Source: Mesocentrotus franciscanus
Taxonomy: Eukaryota > Echinodermata > Echinoidea > Camarodonta > Strongylocentrotidae
Length of the DNA: 64,000 bases
Direction of reading: 5' to 3'
Assembly (NCBI GenBank): GCA_037976565.1
Contig: CP137669.1
Span: 42,587,461-42,651,460 of the forward strand
Part shown: in pieces, positions 31,866 through 43,263 of the stretch
How positions within the stretch are numbered: position 1 is the stretch's first letter
How the letters are laid out: the number at the start of each line of letters is the position of its first letter
The notes under the pieces: generated by a model
What the model saw: only the letters and a program-made list of their open reading frames with translations
The model's database searches: none
What the model was told of the DNA's origin: nothing
Program-made: the position numbers and the translations under genes

Positions 31866-32410
31866 AACCAGGTATTGTTTAAGCAAGTGAGAAGTTTAGT
31901 TAAATAGTTGTACTTTCATCATATCTCATTCAGGAACGAAGATCTCCACCTCAAAACAAGTTCCCTCGTTTTTCATCTCTATCCTCCCACTCTTGTGAAA
32001 TACTTCCCCCTCTCTGTTATTGCAGTAAGAAATTACAACACTTCAAAGGGAAATTTGGCTTAACGTGTTTTGTGGCTGGTCGTAGTCCTTTTTGGAAGTA
32101 AATCTCGAGAAAAAATTTCCGAATGCTATTCTTACTTTTCAAACAAGAAGACATTTTCTATCATTTTTGACATATTTCCTGTGTATTCTTGTACACTGAT
32201 GTTTGTCTTGTTATTTTGAGAGAAGACTGATTATTTTTATTCTATCATTCGATGAGCGCAAACTTCATTTAATCAGTGGAAACATTTACTGTGAGGACCG
32301 TGGTTGTTATTGTAAAGCTCCTCCAAACTACTGAGCCATCACACTGGTGTGAAAACATGGTGAATTTTATATAGAAATCAAGCATTCATTGAAAAAATAC
32401 ATTTTGTCAA
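31866..32410. other. No gene seen
   Basis: No recognisable feature between the repeat fragment and copy B of the segmental repeat. Confidence 0.5.
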
Positions 32411-34545
32411 TAAGAGAAAATGCTGAGCCTACATTCCTGACATAATCCCCATTCAAATGCCTAACAATAGTGCAAGCCTTTTATGGTTATACAGAAATCA
32501 GGTTGCGAAATGGTTTTAACAAATGATCATGAGAAGATTCTGCAGCGTACAGTGGAGCTTGAGTGGGGATTCTCTAACAAAGGTTCCGACATCCTACGAT
32601 GTTCCTTAGATTTTATGGCTATTGGTAAATGTTTTTTTTTCCTACAACGATATCTAAACCTCCCACAATAAGTAATGTAAAAAAAAAATCCTTAATTCAA
32701 ATTCATAGATATTTTCTTCCCATTATCGGTACAATAATTATTTGAAACAAGGAGGCGAAAACCCTAAAAGCAAGGCTTATGTTTGGAACGCCTATTACAA
32801 ATGAATACCAAAGAAATGTTAAGCATTGGATGATAAGTTATATGTTGATGATTATCAGAGCGTATATTAATTCCAGCCTATAGTAAGGGGGTGTTTACGA
32901 TGACACCATCACAGACTAAAGATTGCAGTGTACTACAATATTAATGAAGGCAGTATAAAATGCTATCATGAAAGAGAATCGACGTGGCTCATCACAACTG
33001 AGGCATGTTCATGTACGTTAATGATCAAATAAGTAAAAAGGTAAACACAGTAGAAATGTACCACTTCCAAAACTAACGTGAAATACAATCAGGTGACAAG
33101 TAGGCCTATATTGAAATTATGTGTAACGCATCAAACCTGATTTAAAGGAAAAGTCCACCCTGATATGCCCCTGGTTTTAATAAAAGCAGAAATATGAGAG
33201 AAATAAATATGTAAAAGTTTGAGTAATATCCGATTAAAAACATGAAAGTTATGAATTCGAATTTGCCATCAGTGAAATAGAAATTCGCAACACTGTGACG
33301 TATCTTGCAAGCTCCTCTCCACTAATTTGTATGCTCTGTATAGAATATGTGTAGTTCTTCCTTTAATATAATCGTGGTTGTGAGAATTGGGCAGCTCTTA
33401 ATTTAAAGGGGGAGGGAGTCCGCCATTGCAGGGGTGATAACTGTAAAGCCCGGTCACACATCTGTTTGCTGGTGCGAGAGATGTGTATTACGAAATGTAA
33501 AGCGTGAATTGTACATTCATGTTTGTGAGTGGAGACGATCTGCCATTTATTGTGGGGCTTAATTGTCGGTGCATAGTTGGTGCACCCATACTTTCTCCGA
33601 GAGACTAGTAAAGGGGGTATTTCTTGATAGGCCTACGGTTTTGCTGTGTGCAAATTTGTACACACATTAATGGTATTTCCACCAAGTCTGTTGTCAGCGA
33701 ATTATGGCCTTCTGCACATGGAAACTGACGACCTTCTCCTTTGAAATAACCATGACCCCCTCCAATTGTACAGATTATATACACTCTACATGACTGATTC
33801 CATTAAAATTGTGACGACATAATAAGTTGAATTATTATTCCTAATGATCAACGCACTGAGAGAGAGAGAGAGAGACAGCATGCTTCATGTGATTGGTTCA
33901 TTCCTATGTAGAATTGGATTTACTCAAACCAGGAATATGGAATATGTTTCGTGAACTGAAAAGTATCAATAAACATCATTGAAATATTTTACAAATATAT
34001 TTTTATGTACATGATCGTATCCGGACACCTACCCCCTGGACAGCCACCCCCGGATAACCACCCTCTAGGATAAGTACCCCCTAGGACAACTAACCCCTAG
34101 GACAACTATCCCCGGACAACTAGTTGCTCTAGGGGGGTAGTCGTCTTAGAGGTTGGTTGCCCTAGTGGGTAGTTGTCCTAGGGGGTAGTTTTCCTAGAGG
34201 GTGGTTATCCGGGGGTGGCTGTCCAGGGGGTAGGTGTCCGGATACGATCATGTACATATTTGTAAAATATTTCAATGATCTTTTATTGATACTTTTCAGT
34301 TCACGAAACATATTCCATGAAAGGAACTGAACAATGAATCTTTTGCATAAGTGATGCATATATATATATATATAAATCAATAGCTTGAAACATCCGTCTA
34401 TGAAGTACATGTGTAATAAAGAGATTATCAGGTCAAAAATAATTACAGTGAAAAGTAAAACCAATCAAAAACAAAAAGTGGTTGTACACAATTCCATTTT
34501 CTATCGTGAAATGATAACTTGCCTTTTCGATATGTAATTTATTGT
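32411..34545 (+). repeat. Segmental repeat, copy B
   Basis: Collinear with 10014-13665. It lacks the foldback insertion and LINE of copy A, but has a ~380-bp palindrome where copy A has about 230 bases of other sequence (13137-13370). Confidence 0.85.
33937..34318. repeat. Long near-perfect palindrome with C/G-rich core
   Basis: Arms of about 185 bases centred on CAACTAGTTG (34117-34126). The core, about 34018-34247, is the CCCCTGGACAACTA / GGGGTAGTTGTCC minisatellite with ends GTATCCGGACACC. The outer 70-80 bases of each arm are copies of the segmental-repeat flank (ATTTTACAAATAT... to GGAATATGTTTC), one with an 8-base indel. So the fold includes host DNA, not only the element. Confidence 0.9.
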
Positions 34546-34940
34546 TCTTCTTTATAGGAAGTAAAAAACATCTTTCTAAAAATAATGAATATTTGGCTTG
34601 TTTTTTCTTGTTTATGCACAGGTAAATACATGGTTTTGCAATTAGTCAAACATGATTTAGATAAAACTTTACGGGAGTTTTTTCTAAATATCTTACGATT
34701 ACTGCTTTTTCATCCAGAAAAGATAAGTCAAACATGGACAAAAAAAAATCTGGTTTCATTCCAAAACGTCTGAATATAGCTACATTGCCATAGTGCATGT
34801 TCTACAGTTTCTGAATATTTACAGCCAAACATACATTCTGGAGAAGGCTTTTATATGCATTTTGCAAAGCTTGTAATTAAAAAACAGAATATTATGCAAA
34901 ACTTTAAACTGGAACTCTCGTGTTTTTGTATTTTTTTTCT
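34546..34940. other. No gene seen
   Basis: AT-rich. A 62-codon ORF at 34585-34773 has no recognisable domain. Confidence 0.5.
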
Positions 34941-35045
34941 GGAAACCAACCTGGGATTTTTTGTTGCGTCCTGCAGGACGCAATTACTCACTGCTTTTGC
35001 AAAATTGTGCGTGAGATTTGAATTTTGGTGAGTCCAGAACGCAAA
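34941..35045 (+). repeat. Dispersed repeat with GCGTCCTGCAGGACGC palindrome
   Basis: Contains GCGTCCTGCAGGACGC (a perfect 16-base palindrome), then AATTACTCACTGCTTTTGCA. A reverse-orientation relative is at 44175-44255 (GCAAAAGCGGTGAGTAATTG). Confidence 0.75.
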
Positions 35046-35295
35046 AACGCAACTTAGCGCGACCCTTGCCTATATGTATTGCTCTACAAAACAAATTTGC
35101 CACGAACTTTGTGAGAGGAAGAGATGATACGGTACTCGCTTGTATTACATTTCAAACATAAATTAATTTTTCACATATACAATGTACTCATAAAAAAGGA
35201 AGTTCAACGTTAATTTGTCTAATCTTTAGCAAGTGTCTCATTTAAATTAAATATTGCTTCAGAGTTCAGACCATGATTTATGTCATTAAAAAAAA

Positions 35296-35460
35296 TGCAG
35301 TGACCTGTCCCTGTCACAAATAAGGTATCAAAATATGCTCATCTGACCGGAGTTAAATGCCTAAAACCCATGAGCTTCCGGGGGCTCCGCCTCCTGGACC
35401 CCCGTCCTGGACCCCACGCCAATTTACGCTCCACTCGCTACGCGCTACCTGATCGTAAAT
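35296..35460 (+). repeat. Single satellite-type unit (family of 20.0-21.1 kb)
   Basis: GACCTGTCCCTGTCACAAAT, then CTCATCTGACCGGAGTTAAATG, GAGCTTCCGGGGGCTCCGCC and ACGCCAATTTACGCTCCACT match the 20-21 kb satellite. A reversed relative is at 43150-43245. Confidence 0.8.
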
Positions 35461-35874
35461 ACTTAAACCCCCCTACTTTGAAAAATGTTCCGCGGGGTCT
35501 GTAGGGTATATTATGCCGGGGGTACTCCGGATAGATGTGAAGCAATTTCAAAACTAGGGTTTTTAACCCGTTCCTTCCGAAATTATTCAGCCTGATAGCC
35601 GTCTCACAAACGAGATTAAAAATCGAAGCCACGACCAGTTCGCTGCCGTACCGTGCGACCGTTCAGCGGGCGGCACAATGCGTGTGCGTTCAAGTGAGCT
35701 AAAGCCTGGCCAGTGGCTTCGACGAGCAGGAACCTAGCGCATGCGCAGATCATTTTGCAATCTAGCTCCGTCGCGTCGAGAGCACGTTTGTGAAGCTGCT
35801 AAAGTGTAACTTCACGCTATAGCGTAACCTAACGCCTAAGTAACTGAAAAAAAGTTCACTTCAGCGGATACGCT
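35461..35874. other. No gene seen; comparatively CpG-rich
   Basis: Higher GC than its surroundings with several CpG sites; a frame on the minus strand at 35438-35632 has no domain. It could be promoter-like but nothing decides this. Confidence 0.35.
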
Positions 35875-36010
35875 ATATACACGGTAGAGGATAGTTCCTG
35901 GGTCACAGTATTACCTTCCAATTTGACGTCATAGAAATGAATATGTATAAGCACGCGAAAGAAACAAAGGTAGTCTTGGTTCAAGTTGAAATATTAGCAG
36001 GTCAGTACAG
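35875..36010 (+). repeat. Left copy of an inverted dispersed repeat
   Basis: GGTAGAGGATAGTTCCTGGG through ACGTCATAGAAATGAATATG matches the reverse complement of 38550-38690. The two copies flank about 2.5 kb of simple repeats. Confidence 0.85.
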
Positions 36011-36059
36011 AGGAGTGTATAGGGACGCCCGAACCGGCCTAACTAGAAGCCGGATTCAA

Positions 36060-36605
36060 GCGTGCGAGAGAGAGAGAGAGAGGGGGGTTACATCCCATGC
36101 ATACACACACACACACGCATACTTTCTGTCGGAAAGAGAAAGAGGAGAACAAAGGGTTTCACATTGGAGGATCCAACTCTTAGACACCGTCAATGCTTAT
36201 TTTTTAAATCTGTTGTGAAGTTCCGATAACCACAAATTCACAGTGAGATCGAGGCCACAGTTTCAATGGGTAATGGTATATATTAATGTAAAAATTGTTT
36301 TAAATATTTGTTTTTTGCGTTTTATGTCATGACTTTCTGCAATGAAAACAAAAAGGATTTTAGAAAATTTTCTTAATGTTACTGCATTGTCTTAACATAA
36401 TGCATCTGCAGTATATTTATACAATAAAGACCTATCTTTGAAACGTGATTGTTTGAAGTTCAGCGATATTTTAGGGAGCTGAAGGAGGGAGATAGAGAAG
36501 GGGGAGAGGAACGGAGAGAGGGTGTGAGAGAAGGAAGAGAGGGTAAGAGAGAGACAGAGAGACAGAGAGACAGACAGAGAGAGAGAGAGAGAGAGAAAGA
36601 AGGGG
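36060..36605 (+). repeat. (GA)n purine tracts
   Basis: GAGAGAGAGA runs at 36066-36084 and 36500-36600 with a short (AC)n at 36103-36117. ORFs here are Arg/Glu or Ser/Leu repeats. Confidence 0.9.
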
Positions 36606-37340
36606 GCATGGGGCGCAGTGCCCTTTCCCTTCTGATAAGTGAACCTTTTCATCTTTGATGAGTGCCCCTTCTCACCTCTCATAAGTGCTCTCTTTTATTT
36701 TGACACGTGCCCCTTGTCTTTCTAATAAGTACCCTTTTTCCTCCTGATAAATGCCCCTTTTCATTTTTTATAAGAGCCACATCCCTTTCTCTTAAATGCC
36801 CCTTCTCACACGTCTGATAAATGCCTCTATTAAATCTTATTTGTGCCCTTTTCCATTCTCACAAGTGCCCCTATTCATCTCAGGTGAATTTACCTTTTCA
36901 GGTACAAGAAATGCCTATTACCACCTCTGTTAAGTGCCCCTTCACCTCTTATATTTGCCTATTTTCAAATCGGAAAGGTGTTCCGTTTATTTTGACGGTT
37001 TTAGGTGCCTCTTTTCATCTCCAGTGAGTGCCATTATAACCATTTGAGAGGAACCCCCTTTTTATCTATGATAAGTGCCCCTTTTATTTTGACACGCGTC
37101 CCTATCATTTCTAATTAGTTCCATTTTCCTTCTGATAATTACCCCCTTTCTTTTGTAATAAGTGCCCCTTTTCCGTTCTCATAAGTGCCTTTTTTCATCT
37201 CTGGTGAGTGTCCCTTATCAGGTGCGAGTAGTGTCCCATTTTCACCCCGATAATTCCGGTTTTTACTTAGACACGTGCTCCTTTTCTTTTCTAATAAGTG
37301 TCCTTTTAACTTTGGATATGTGTCCCTTTACCCTTCACCA
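36606..37340 (-). repeat. Degenerate minisatellite, GTGCCCCTTTTCATCTCTGATAA
   Basis: About 25-30 units of 22-30 bases, each with AAGTGCCCCTTTT and TCTGATAA variants. It continues into unique sequence (AAATTTCGCTTCGCTCGCTC) to about 37510. A reversed relative lies at 43435-44170. Confidence 0.88.
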
Positions 37341-37672
37341 TAAAATGGTAAGGATTGTTTTTCCTCTTTATAAGATGTCATTTTTCGCGGCCTCACAAAT
37401 CTAAAAATTTCGCTTCGCTCGCTCGCTCGCAAATAATTATTCAGACCATCACACCCAACTGCAAAGTATGATGCTTAAGCAGTATATTGGACCATGTAAA
37501 GAGAGAAACAAACAATGAAATTATTCCTGATTATCTAATCACAATGGGAATATAAGGGCCTACCAATGTCTAAACTTGTACATATTCGCTTTGAGATTTC
37601 CCTTTTTTGTGTGTGTGCCTCGCCCCCCCACACACACACCTTGACAGCTAGACGCTCCGCCGCCCCTGATGG
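37341..37672 (-). mobile_element. hAT-like element end attached to the minisatellite
   Basis: Read on the minus strand it begins CAGGGGCGGCGGAGCGTCTA at 37672 and runs through GGGAAATCTCAAAGCGAA towards the minisatellite. The collinear relative on the plus strand starts CAGGGGTGGCGGAGCGTC near 43264. The partner end was not found. Confidence 0.5.
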
Positions 37673-37729
37673 AGGAAGAGACAGAGAGAAAAAAAGGTAG
37701 GTTGGTTGGTTTGTTGGTTTGTTTTACCC

Positions 37730-37850
37730 GAGTGCTTATAAGGCATTCGTATGCTTGTAAGTTAGCAACCAGGGGACCGACGGCTTTAAGTCCTCTCCGA
37801 GGACTTGGTCATGAGGATTAATGCCTAATTACCAAATGGCACTATAGCGC
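37730..37850. repeat. Interspersed-repeat fragment
   Basis: CCGACGGCTTTAAGTCCTCT, CCGAGGACTTGGTCATGAGG and the following bases resemble the element at 28145-28318 and common CR1/L2-like 3' regions. Confidence 0.4.
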
Positions 37851-37852
37851 AT

Positions 37853-38140
37853 CGAATTCAATTCAATTCAATTTTATTTCATTCAGTTAAAAAGACAACA
37901 TTTCATATAACAATCAGATATATAACATAAAACACACATTAAGAACATATTAGACAAGGACATAAAATAAGCTGAATAGGTTGCAACCTGAAAGGAAACA
38001 TAATCCTTATTTAAAGGTTGACCATTTTTTATAATTAAAAATATGAAATTTATTCGCTACTAAACATTATAAAATACACAAATCAAGACAACAAACAAAC
38101 ATACAAACAAACAAATAAAATATGTCTTGAATTCAAATGA
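37853..38140 (-). mobile_element. LINE 3' end with (AATTG)n tail
   Basis: On the minus strand the sequence ends AATAAAATTGAATTGAATTG then AATTCGATG, a pentamer-tailed LINE 3' end. Upstream is AT-rich with no recognisable ORF2 remnant. Confidence 0.5.
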
Positions 38141-38437
38141 TTACTGCAATTTACCCAAAAGAAATGTCTTATACGTACGTTTACATTGGTTTCGAACGAT
38201 CTTTCGAGTGATCTTTTTCAGGCACATATGGTCAACCATGTCTTTAATCAATTGAAGCCTGATTATATACTGATTTCTATTTATTTTATTTCTTGTTATG
38301 TCAGCCACCCCCTCCCCAGAATTAAACCAACACATATTTCTGGTCTAAATATGAATACGTTTTCATTTTGGCATGTCACACGAAAGCATGTGAAAATCAA
38401 CTGGATCCTTTTAGAACCTGAATAGTAAAGACAATAA

Positions 38438-38530
38438 ACCATGACAGAAATAGGGCAGCCCCCCCACAGAAATAGGGCAGCCCCCCCACAGAAATAGTGC
38501 AGCCCCCACAGAAATAGGGCAGCCCCCGCC
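38438..38530 (+). repeat. Minisatellite, four units of CAGAAATAGGGCAGCCCCC
   Basis: Four tandem units of 19-22 bases that differ mainly in the C-run length. Confidence 0.92.
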
Positions 38531-38549
38531 GACTACGAATGTTTGTTAC

Positions 38550-38690
38550 TGACCCGGCAGCAGAAGCAACTTGAACAAAGACTACGTTCACGGCCTGCGC
38601 TTGCTTATACATATTCATTTCTATGACGTCAAATTGGAAGGTAATACTGTGACCCAGGAACTATCCTCTACCTATATACACACTGATACA
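38550..38690 (-). repeat. Right copy of an inverted dispersed repeat
   Basis: Reverse complement of 35875-36010 over about 130 bases. Confidence 0.85.
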
Positions 38691-38874
38691 CAACTGTTAT
38701 TGAGGAGCACACGCTAACCGTAATTTGTATGGCAACACACGCGAACCATATACTAGTGGCTCTGAAGGGACATCGCGAATCACAAACTTTGAAGTAAAAT
38801 TCGTGATGAAAATATGCGACAAATCGCATATTTGTCGCGAATTTTTTGATTGATTTAGTTATCTTCTATTTCCT

Positions 38875-39110
38875 TTATCTATGCTTTCTTTCTCTTTCTC
38901 TCTCTCCCTCTCTTTCTTAATATCTCTCACTTCTATAACCCCCCTCTCTCTCTCTAATCTCTCCCTCCCTCCCCCTCATCCCCCCTCTCTCTCTCATCTC
39001 CTTCTCTCTTTCTCTCGTTATCCTTTTCTCTCTTTTTCTTTATCTGTCCCCGCCCTTTCTGTTTTTCTCTCTTTCTCTCTCATCTCCTTCTTCCTTTCTC
39101 TTTCTATCTA
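38875..39110 (+). repeat. (CT)n pyrimidine tract
   Basis: About 230 bases of TCTCTCTTTCTC-type sequence. ORFs across it are Ser/Leu low complexity. Confidence 0.92.
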
Positions 39111-39164
39111 ATAATTGCTGTTTTGCTATAGCCAAGCTTTTCTACATTGAGGCCCAACAATTTG

Positions 39165-40345
39165 ATGGACACACTTAAGACACACTTCTGCATGGATTTT
39201 CAAAACATATGTTTAAAGACGAATATAGTGATGAAAAATATTTTTTTTTAGGGTTTTCTGCGTACAGCATAAAACCTAAATAAATTATTGGACACTCCTT
39301 CATCAATATTCGTCTTCAAACATATTGTTAAATGACATCCTCTTTCACATCATTATATAAATTAAGTGAAATTTTGCCATAAAATATTTAGCAAATTTTG
39401 GGCTCCCAACACTTTAGAGGGGCTGTGTTTATAGTCTGTTCATTACATACATTCAGAAACATAAGGGAAAGCTCAATATGATACGCTGACCGTTCTAAAC
39501 GTAGTATAAATTCAAACATCTTTAGTTCTAAACACCCACATGGCCACATGATTGTTTCATGGTGAAAGAATAATGTCTGTGAAAATGTCAGGTGTTTAAA
39601 GCCCCTCTAAACTTTTGGGAGCCCCACAAATTTCATGGCAAAAGCTCATTTAAATTGTTCAAGTATGTGTACAACAGAAACATATAAACTTTGCTTTCTT
39701 TCATCAATGTTCCTCTTCAAACACATTTGTTTTGAAAATCCTTGCAGAGGTGTGTGCTAAATGACATCCTCTTTCACATCATTAAACAATTTAAAGCCCC
39801 ACTGTACTACTTGTAGCTACTTGCTCCCTCTATACAGAAAACAATGCCTAATCGGTGCCTGTTGGTCCCCCATGATCCTCTTTTTCTTATGTTAATTGAG
39901 AGCTGAGTTGATGAGATAGCCACCTGTCAGTGACCTCGCTGGGTGGTCTGATCCCTCCTGTCAACACTAGTACAGACGGTCTTTAAGTGAAATATTGCAA
40001 TACATGTTTGGCTAAATTGGGGGTTCCAACACTTTAGAGAGGCTTTATCTTCAAATTGTTATCTATTGGTACCATTTAATGCCGTAGAGCGGTGGTGGTG
40101 ATGATGATAATGATGATGATTACATGCGAGATGGCCATCTCGTGCAAGATTTCCTTTTGTAGGCCTACCCCATCCCCCTCAAAATCTTAATGGCTGATAA
40201 AGATATTTTGATTTTCCTTATTTTTATTTTTATTTAAAGGGTGAGGAAAGAGTTTAAAAACGTCGAAACAATTTTGAAAAACAACTAAATAATAAGTTAA
40301 AGCCCCTCTAAAGTGTTGGGAGTCCTACACATTAATGGAAAATAT
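39165..40345. mobile_element. Cluster of MITE fragments with AAGCCCC ends
   Basis: AAAGCCCCTCTAAAGTGTTG-type ends occur in both orientations at about 39403-39425, 39597-39620, 40020-40050 and 40297-40320. The stretches 39170-39235 and 39700-39755 are mutual reverse complements (CTGCAAGGATTTTCAAAACA type). A further family member is at 39792-39975. The pieces look like nested or rearranged copies. Confidence 0.65.
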
Positions 40346-41120
40346 TGACTTATAATGATGTGATAAATGATGTGTTAAATATTTGATATAATGATTTGAG
40401 ACTCAATTTTAGGTGCATGTTGAAATGAATATTATGCCTACATGCTCAACGGGTACTCCAAGTCCACTAAACACTTTGAAGGTGAAAACCCCACCTGTTT
40501 ACCCTCAACATTCTTTCTGCAGGACAGTCAGCATGTACGTGTTTGTGAATTTATTTACTGACCAGATTATAAAGAGCCCTTATATAGCTAACTTAATCAG
40601 TTGATAGCTGGCTCTTCTAGCTCCATATTTTTTTTTACTGCGCCCTGTTTGAAACATGGAGAAAGAGACAGAGACTTTTTGTACTGCTATCATTCAATAT
40701 TTGGCGCACTAAGTAGGCAAATAATAATGCACCCATCTGATAATCGTATAGCTCGAATATTTCTTTGCGCAATGTTGCATGGGTCGGGATATAGTATGTT
40801 CTTCCTGAAAGGTGTTGATAAAACTAAACATTGCAAATGAAACTAAATATGACTAAAACGTGATTTAAGCATTATGACAGACCAGGGTTTTTTTTTTCCT
40901 AAGAATTTATGACCAAAACATTACCCATGCCAATTTCTTAGTCTGGAGGAAATCACTCACATCACTATTGTGCCCAAATGTCCAAGGATAATGACCATCC
41001 ATTTGAGTTGATTCGTTTTCTTTTCGGAGGGTTGCACTTTTAGTTATGCTAACTGTTCTCCAAATTGACCCTCTATTTCTAGTATCGACGAGTGAGCCAC
41101 TACAGGGCGCACGCTCGTCT
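40346..41120. other. No gene seen
   Basis: Two short ORFs (40413-40604, 40601-40840) have no recognisable domains. AT-rich. Confidence 0.5.
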
Positions 41121-41123
41121 TAA

Positions 41124-41300
41124 TTAAAGCCCCACTGCACTACTTATAGTTACTTGCGCCCTCTATACAGCCAGCAATGCCTAAGCGGTACCCGTTGATC
41201 CCCCATGATGCCCTTTTTCTTTGATGAGATAACCACCTGCCAATGACCTTGCATGGATGTCTAATCCCTCCATGCCAAACTAGTGCAGAGGGGCTTAAAA
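41124..41300. mobile_element. AAGCCCC MITE, about 170 bp
   Basis: Ends AAGCCCCACTGCACTA and the complement of TAGTGCAGAGGGGCTT (15 of 16 paired), bordered by TTAA-like sequence. The body (CCTCTATACAG, ATGCCTAAGCGGTACCCGTTGATC) matches 39792-39975. Confidence 0.75.
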
Positions 41301-41764
41301 GCTAGTAGCACTCATGTGCACACCCTCCCCGATGTTGATGACATTACATCGGCGTAGAAGCTCTTTGGCATGCAAATAAACCCTGTTACTATTTTAAAGC
41401 AAACGGACCAGTAGTTTTCAAATGAAAAGTGAATCGATTTTCATTATTTCTTTGAAGAGTGATAACTAACCCTCCACGAACCATTTGTTAAATTCAAAGA
41501 AAATAAAAAGAAGTCTATTAACTTCTCATTTCAGAACTACTAATTTGTTTGCTCAAAAATTTGAAGAGGGTTATTATCATGCCTAAGCTTTTATCATCGG
41601 AATTTCATCAAAATTGAGGGCTACTACCTTTAAGAGCCCCATAAGGTCGCGTGTAAATTGGTGTAAACTACTGTATCTATTCACGGTGTATATACATCTG
41701 TTTGTCCTGGATTAGACCTACACAAAGGGGGTGTTTTCTGATAGATAAATTTTGGAATCATGTC

Positions 41765-41880
41765 ATTCCCTCTTCCACCCCTCTCTCTCTCTCTCTCCTA
41801 GTCCACACCCCTCTCTCTATCTCCCCCTCTCTCCCTCCCTCTCTCTCTCCCTCTCTCTATCTCTCATTCTCTTTAGAGTA
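41765..41880 (+). repeat. (CT)n pyrimidine tract
   Basis: CTCTCTCTCC repeats; the two overlapping ORFs are Ser/Leu/Pro low complexity. Confidence 0.92.
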
Positions 41881-41920
41881 TATAATTCAAACAGCTTCCT
41901 ACTCATGCAATATATCAGGG

Positions 41921-42110
41921 CCCGTATTCTATAAACTTCTAAGCCATTTTTCTTAAGTCTAAGAAAATGTCTAAGAATTTGTCTAGGTTAAGAAAGTTAC
42001 CTCAGCCTATTCTAAACACGTAAAGCAGTTTGTCTTAGCTTAGACGACAGATAAGACAAATTCTTAGACCCGATGACGTCATTTTGGAAAGTCAAATTGG
42101 TCGACTCGAG
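41921..42110 (+). repeat. Left terminus of a possible 10-kb inverted-repeat element
   Basis: GGGCCCGTATTCTATAAACT then TCTAAGCC, followed by many TCTTAAG/TAAGACAAATTC stretches. Matches the reverse complement of about 51715-51921. Termini of this type occur on invertebrate DNA transposons (Harbinger/ISL2EU-like); the class is a guess. Confidence 0.6.
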
Positions 42111-42313
42111 CGACTTCATTGCAGCTCAATTTGCCTATGCAATTTGCGTGTTAAAATAAAAATCGTACCGCACAAAAATTATACACAAAACGTATGGGAG
42201 ATATAATGTAAGGGAGGTACCATGCTCACAGAATTGTTTTAGGCTTGACCAACTGACACTAAACATTAGTAGGGCAGTCTAGTCAAGACCCCCTGAGGAT
42301 AGATCTAACATCC

Positions 42314-42321
42314 ACCGTAGG
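42314..42321 (+). repeat. Left 8-bp target duplication ACCGTAGG
   Basis: Identical to 46006-46013. Confidence 0.82.
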
Positions 42322-43139
42322 CAGTGGCGTACCTGGCATACCTCGTCAGGGGGCAAGCGATTTGGACGAGCAAGGGGAGGTGTTGGGGTGTGGAAGGGTG
42401 AAGGGGACTAGGGGTTGTCCCAATAACACAGTAGGGATATTGTCGATATTAATATTTGCGATCGGGCGACTTTATATCTTTGGTCTATTTTGACGTTAAA
42501 AAGTTAAATGTATTGAATTTTGACAAAATCAGTGGTTAACTTATAACTGGGAATGACAATGTTTCTATTAACGTACTTCTATTATTCCTCTTTGAAGAAG
42601 CTATTGACATATTATGTTCCCAATTCTGCATATTTGGAGATGTAAAAAAGTGTATTTGACATTGAATTGAATTGTATTGATTTGCATTTGTTTCTTTTCC
42701 ACATGCACAATTAAAACTAATGAATATTCAGAATATATGCATCTATTCACTCAATAAAAATAAATGTAGTAAAGTAAGAAAAAAATGTAACAGTAAAATG
42801 ATATATCACTAGATATAGGAGAAATCACGCACTGGGAGGGTACATACAGAGGCGGATCCAGCCGGCGGCGAGGGGGCGATTCGGAAGAAAATATTTAGCG
42901 GCGTTCCACGCTTGCACGGACAGGGGGGGTGTGCCCCCCTGAGAAGCTGAAGAAAAATCGAATTTTCAAACTCAATTCGTGCGATTTGGTGTATAGTTTC
43001 CTAGTATCTCAGGTATCACTTGATTGTCAAAACCAGTCAGTACAAGACTAGGACAGCAGTTGGGATGGGCAGACAGCAATCACTTGCGTCGGGCTTCAGC
43101 TTCAAACACCTTACATCAGGCCCGGGGAACGTTTTTCAA

Positions 43140-43260
43140 AGTGGGGGGGGGGCTAAAGTATTTACGATCAGGTAGAGCGTAGCGAGCGAAGCGAGCGGAG
43201 TGTAAATTGGCGTGGGGTCCAGAGGGCGGAGCCCCTGAAAATTCAGAGGTTTTAGCAGGC
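43140..43260 (-). repeat. Reversed satellite-type unit
   Basis: TTTACGATCAGGTAGAGCGT, GTAAATTGGCGTGGGGTCC and the rest are the reverse complement of 35400-35460 and the 20-21 kb family. It includes a GCGAGCGAAGCGAGCG run. Confidence 0.8.
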
Positions 43261-43263
43261 CAG

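Noticed and set aside
36392..36682. Ser/Leu-rich and Arg/Glu-rich ORFs
   Set aside because: Translations of the (GA)n tract.
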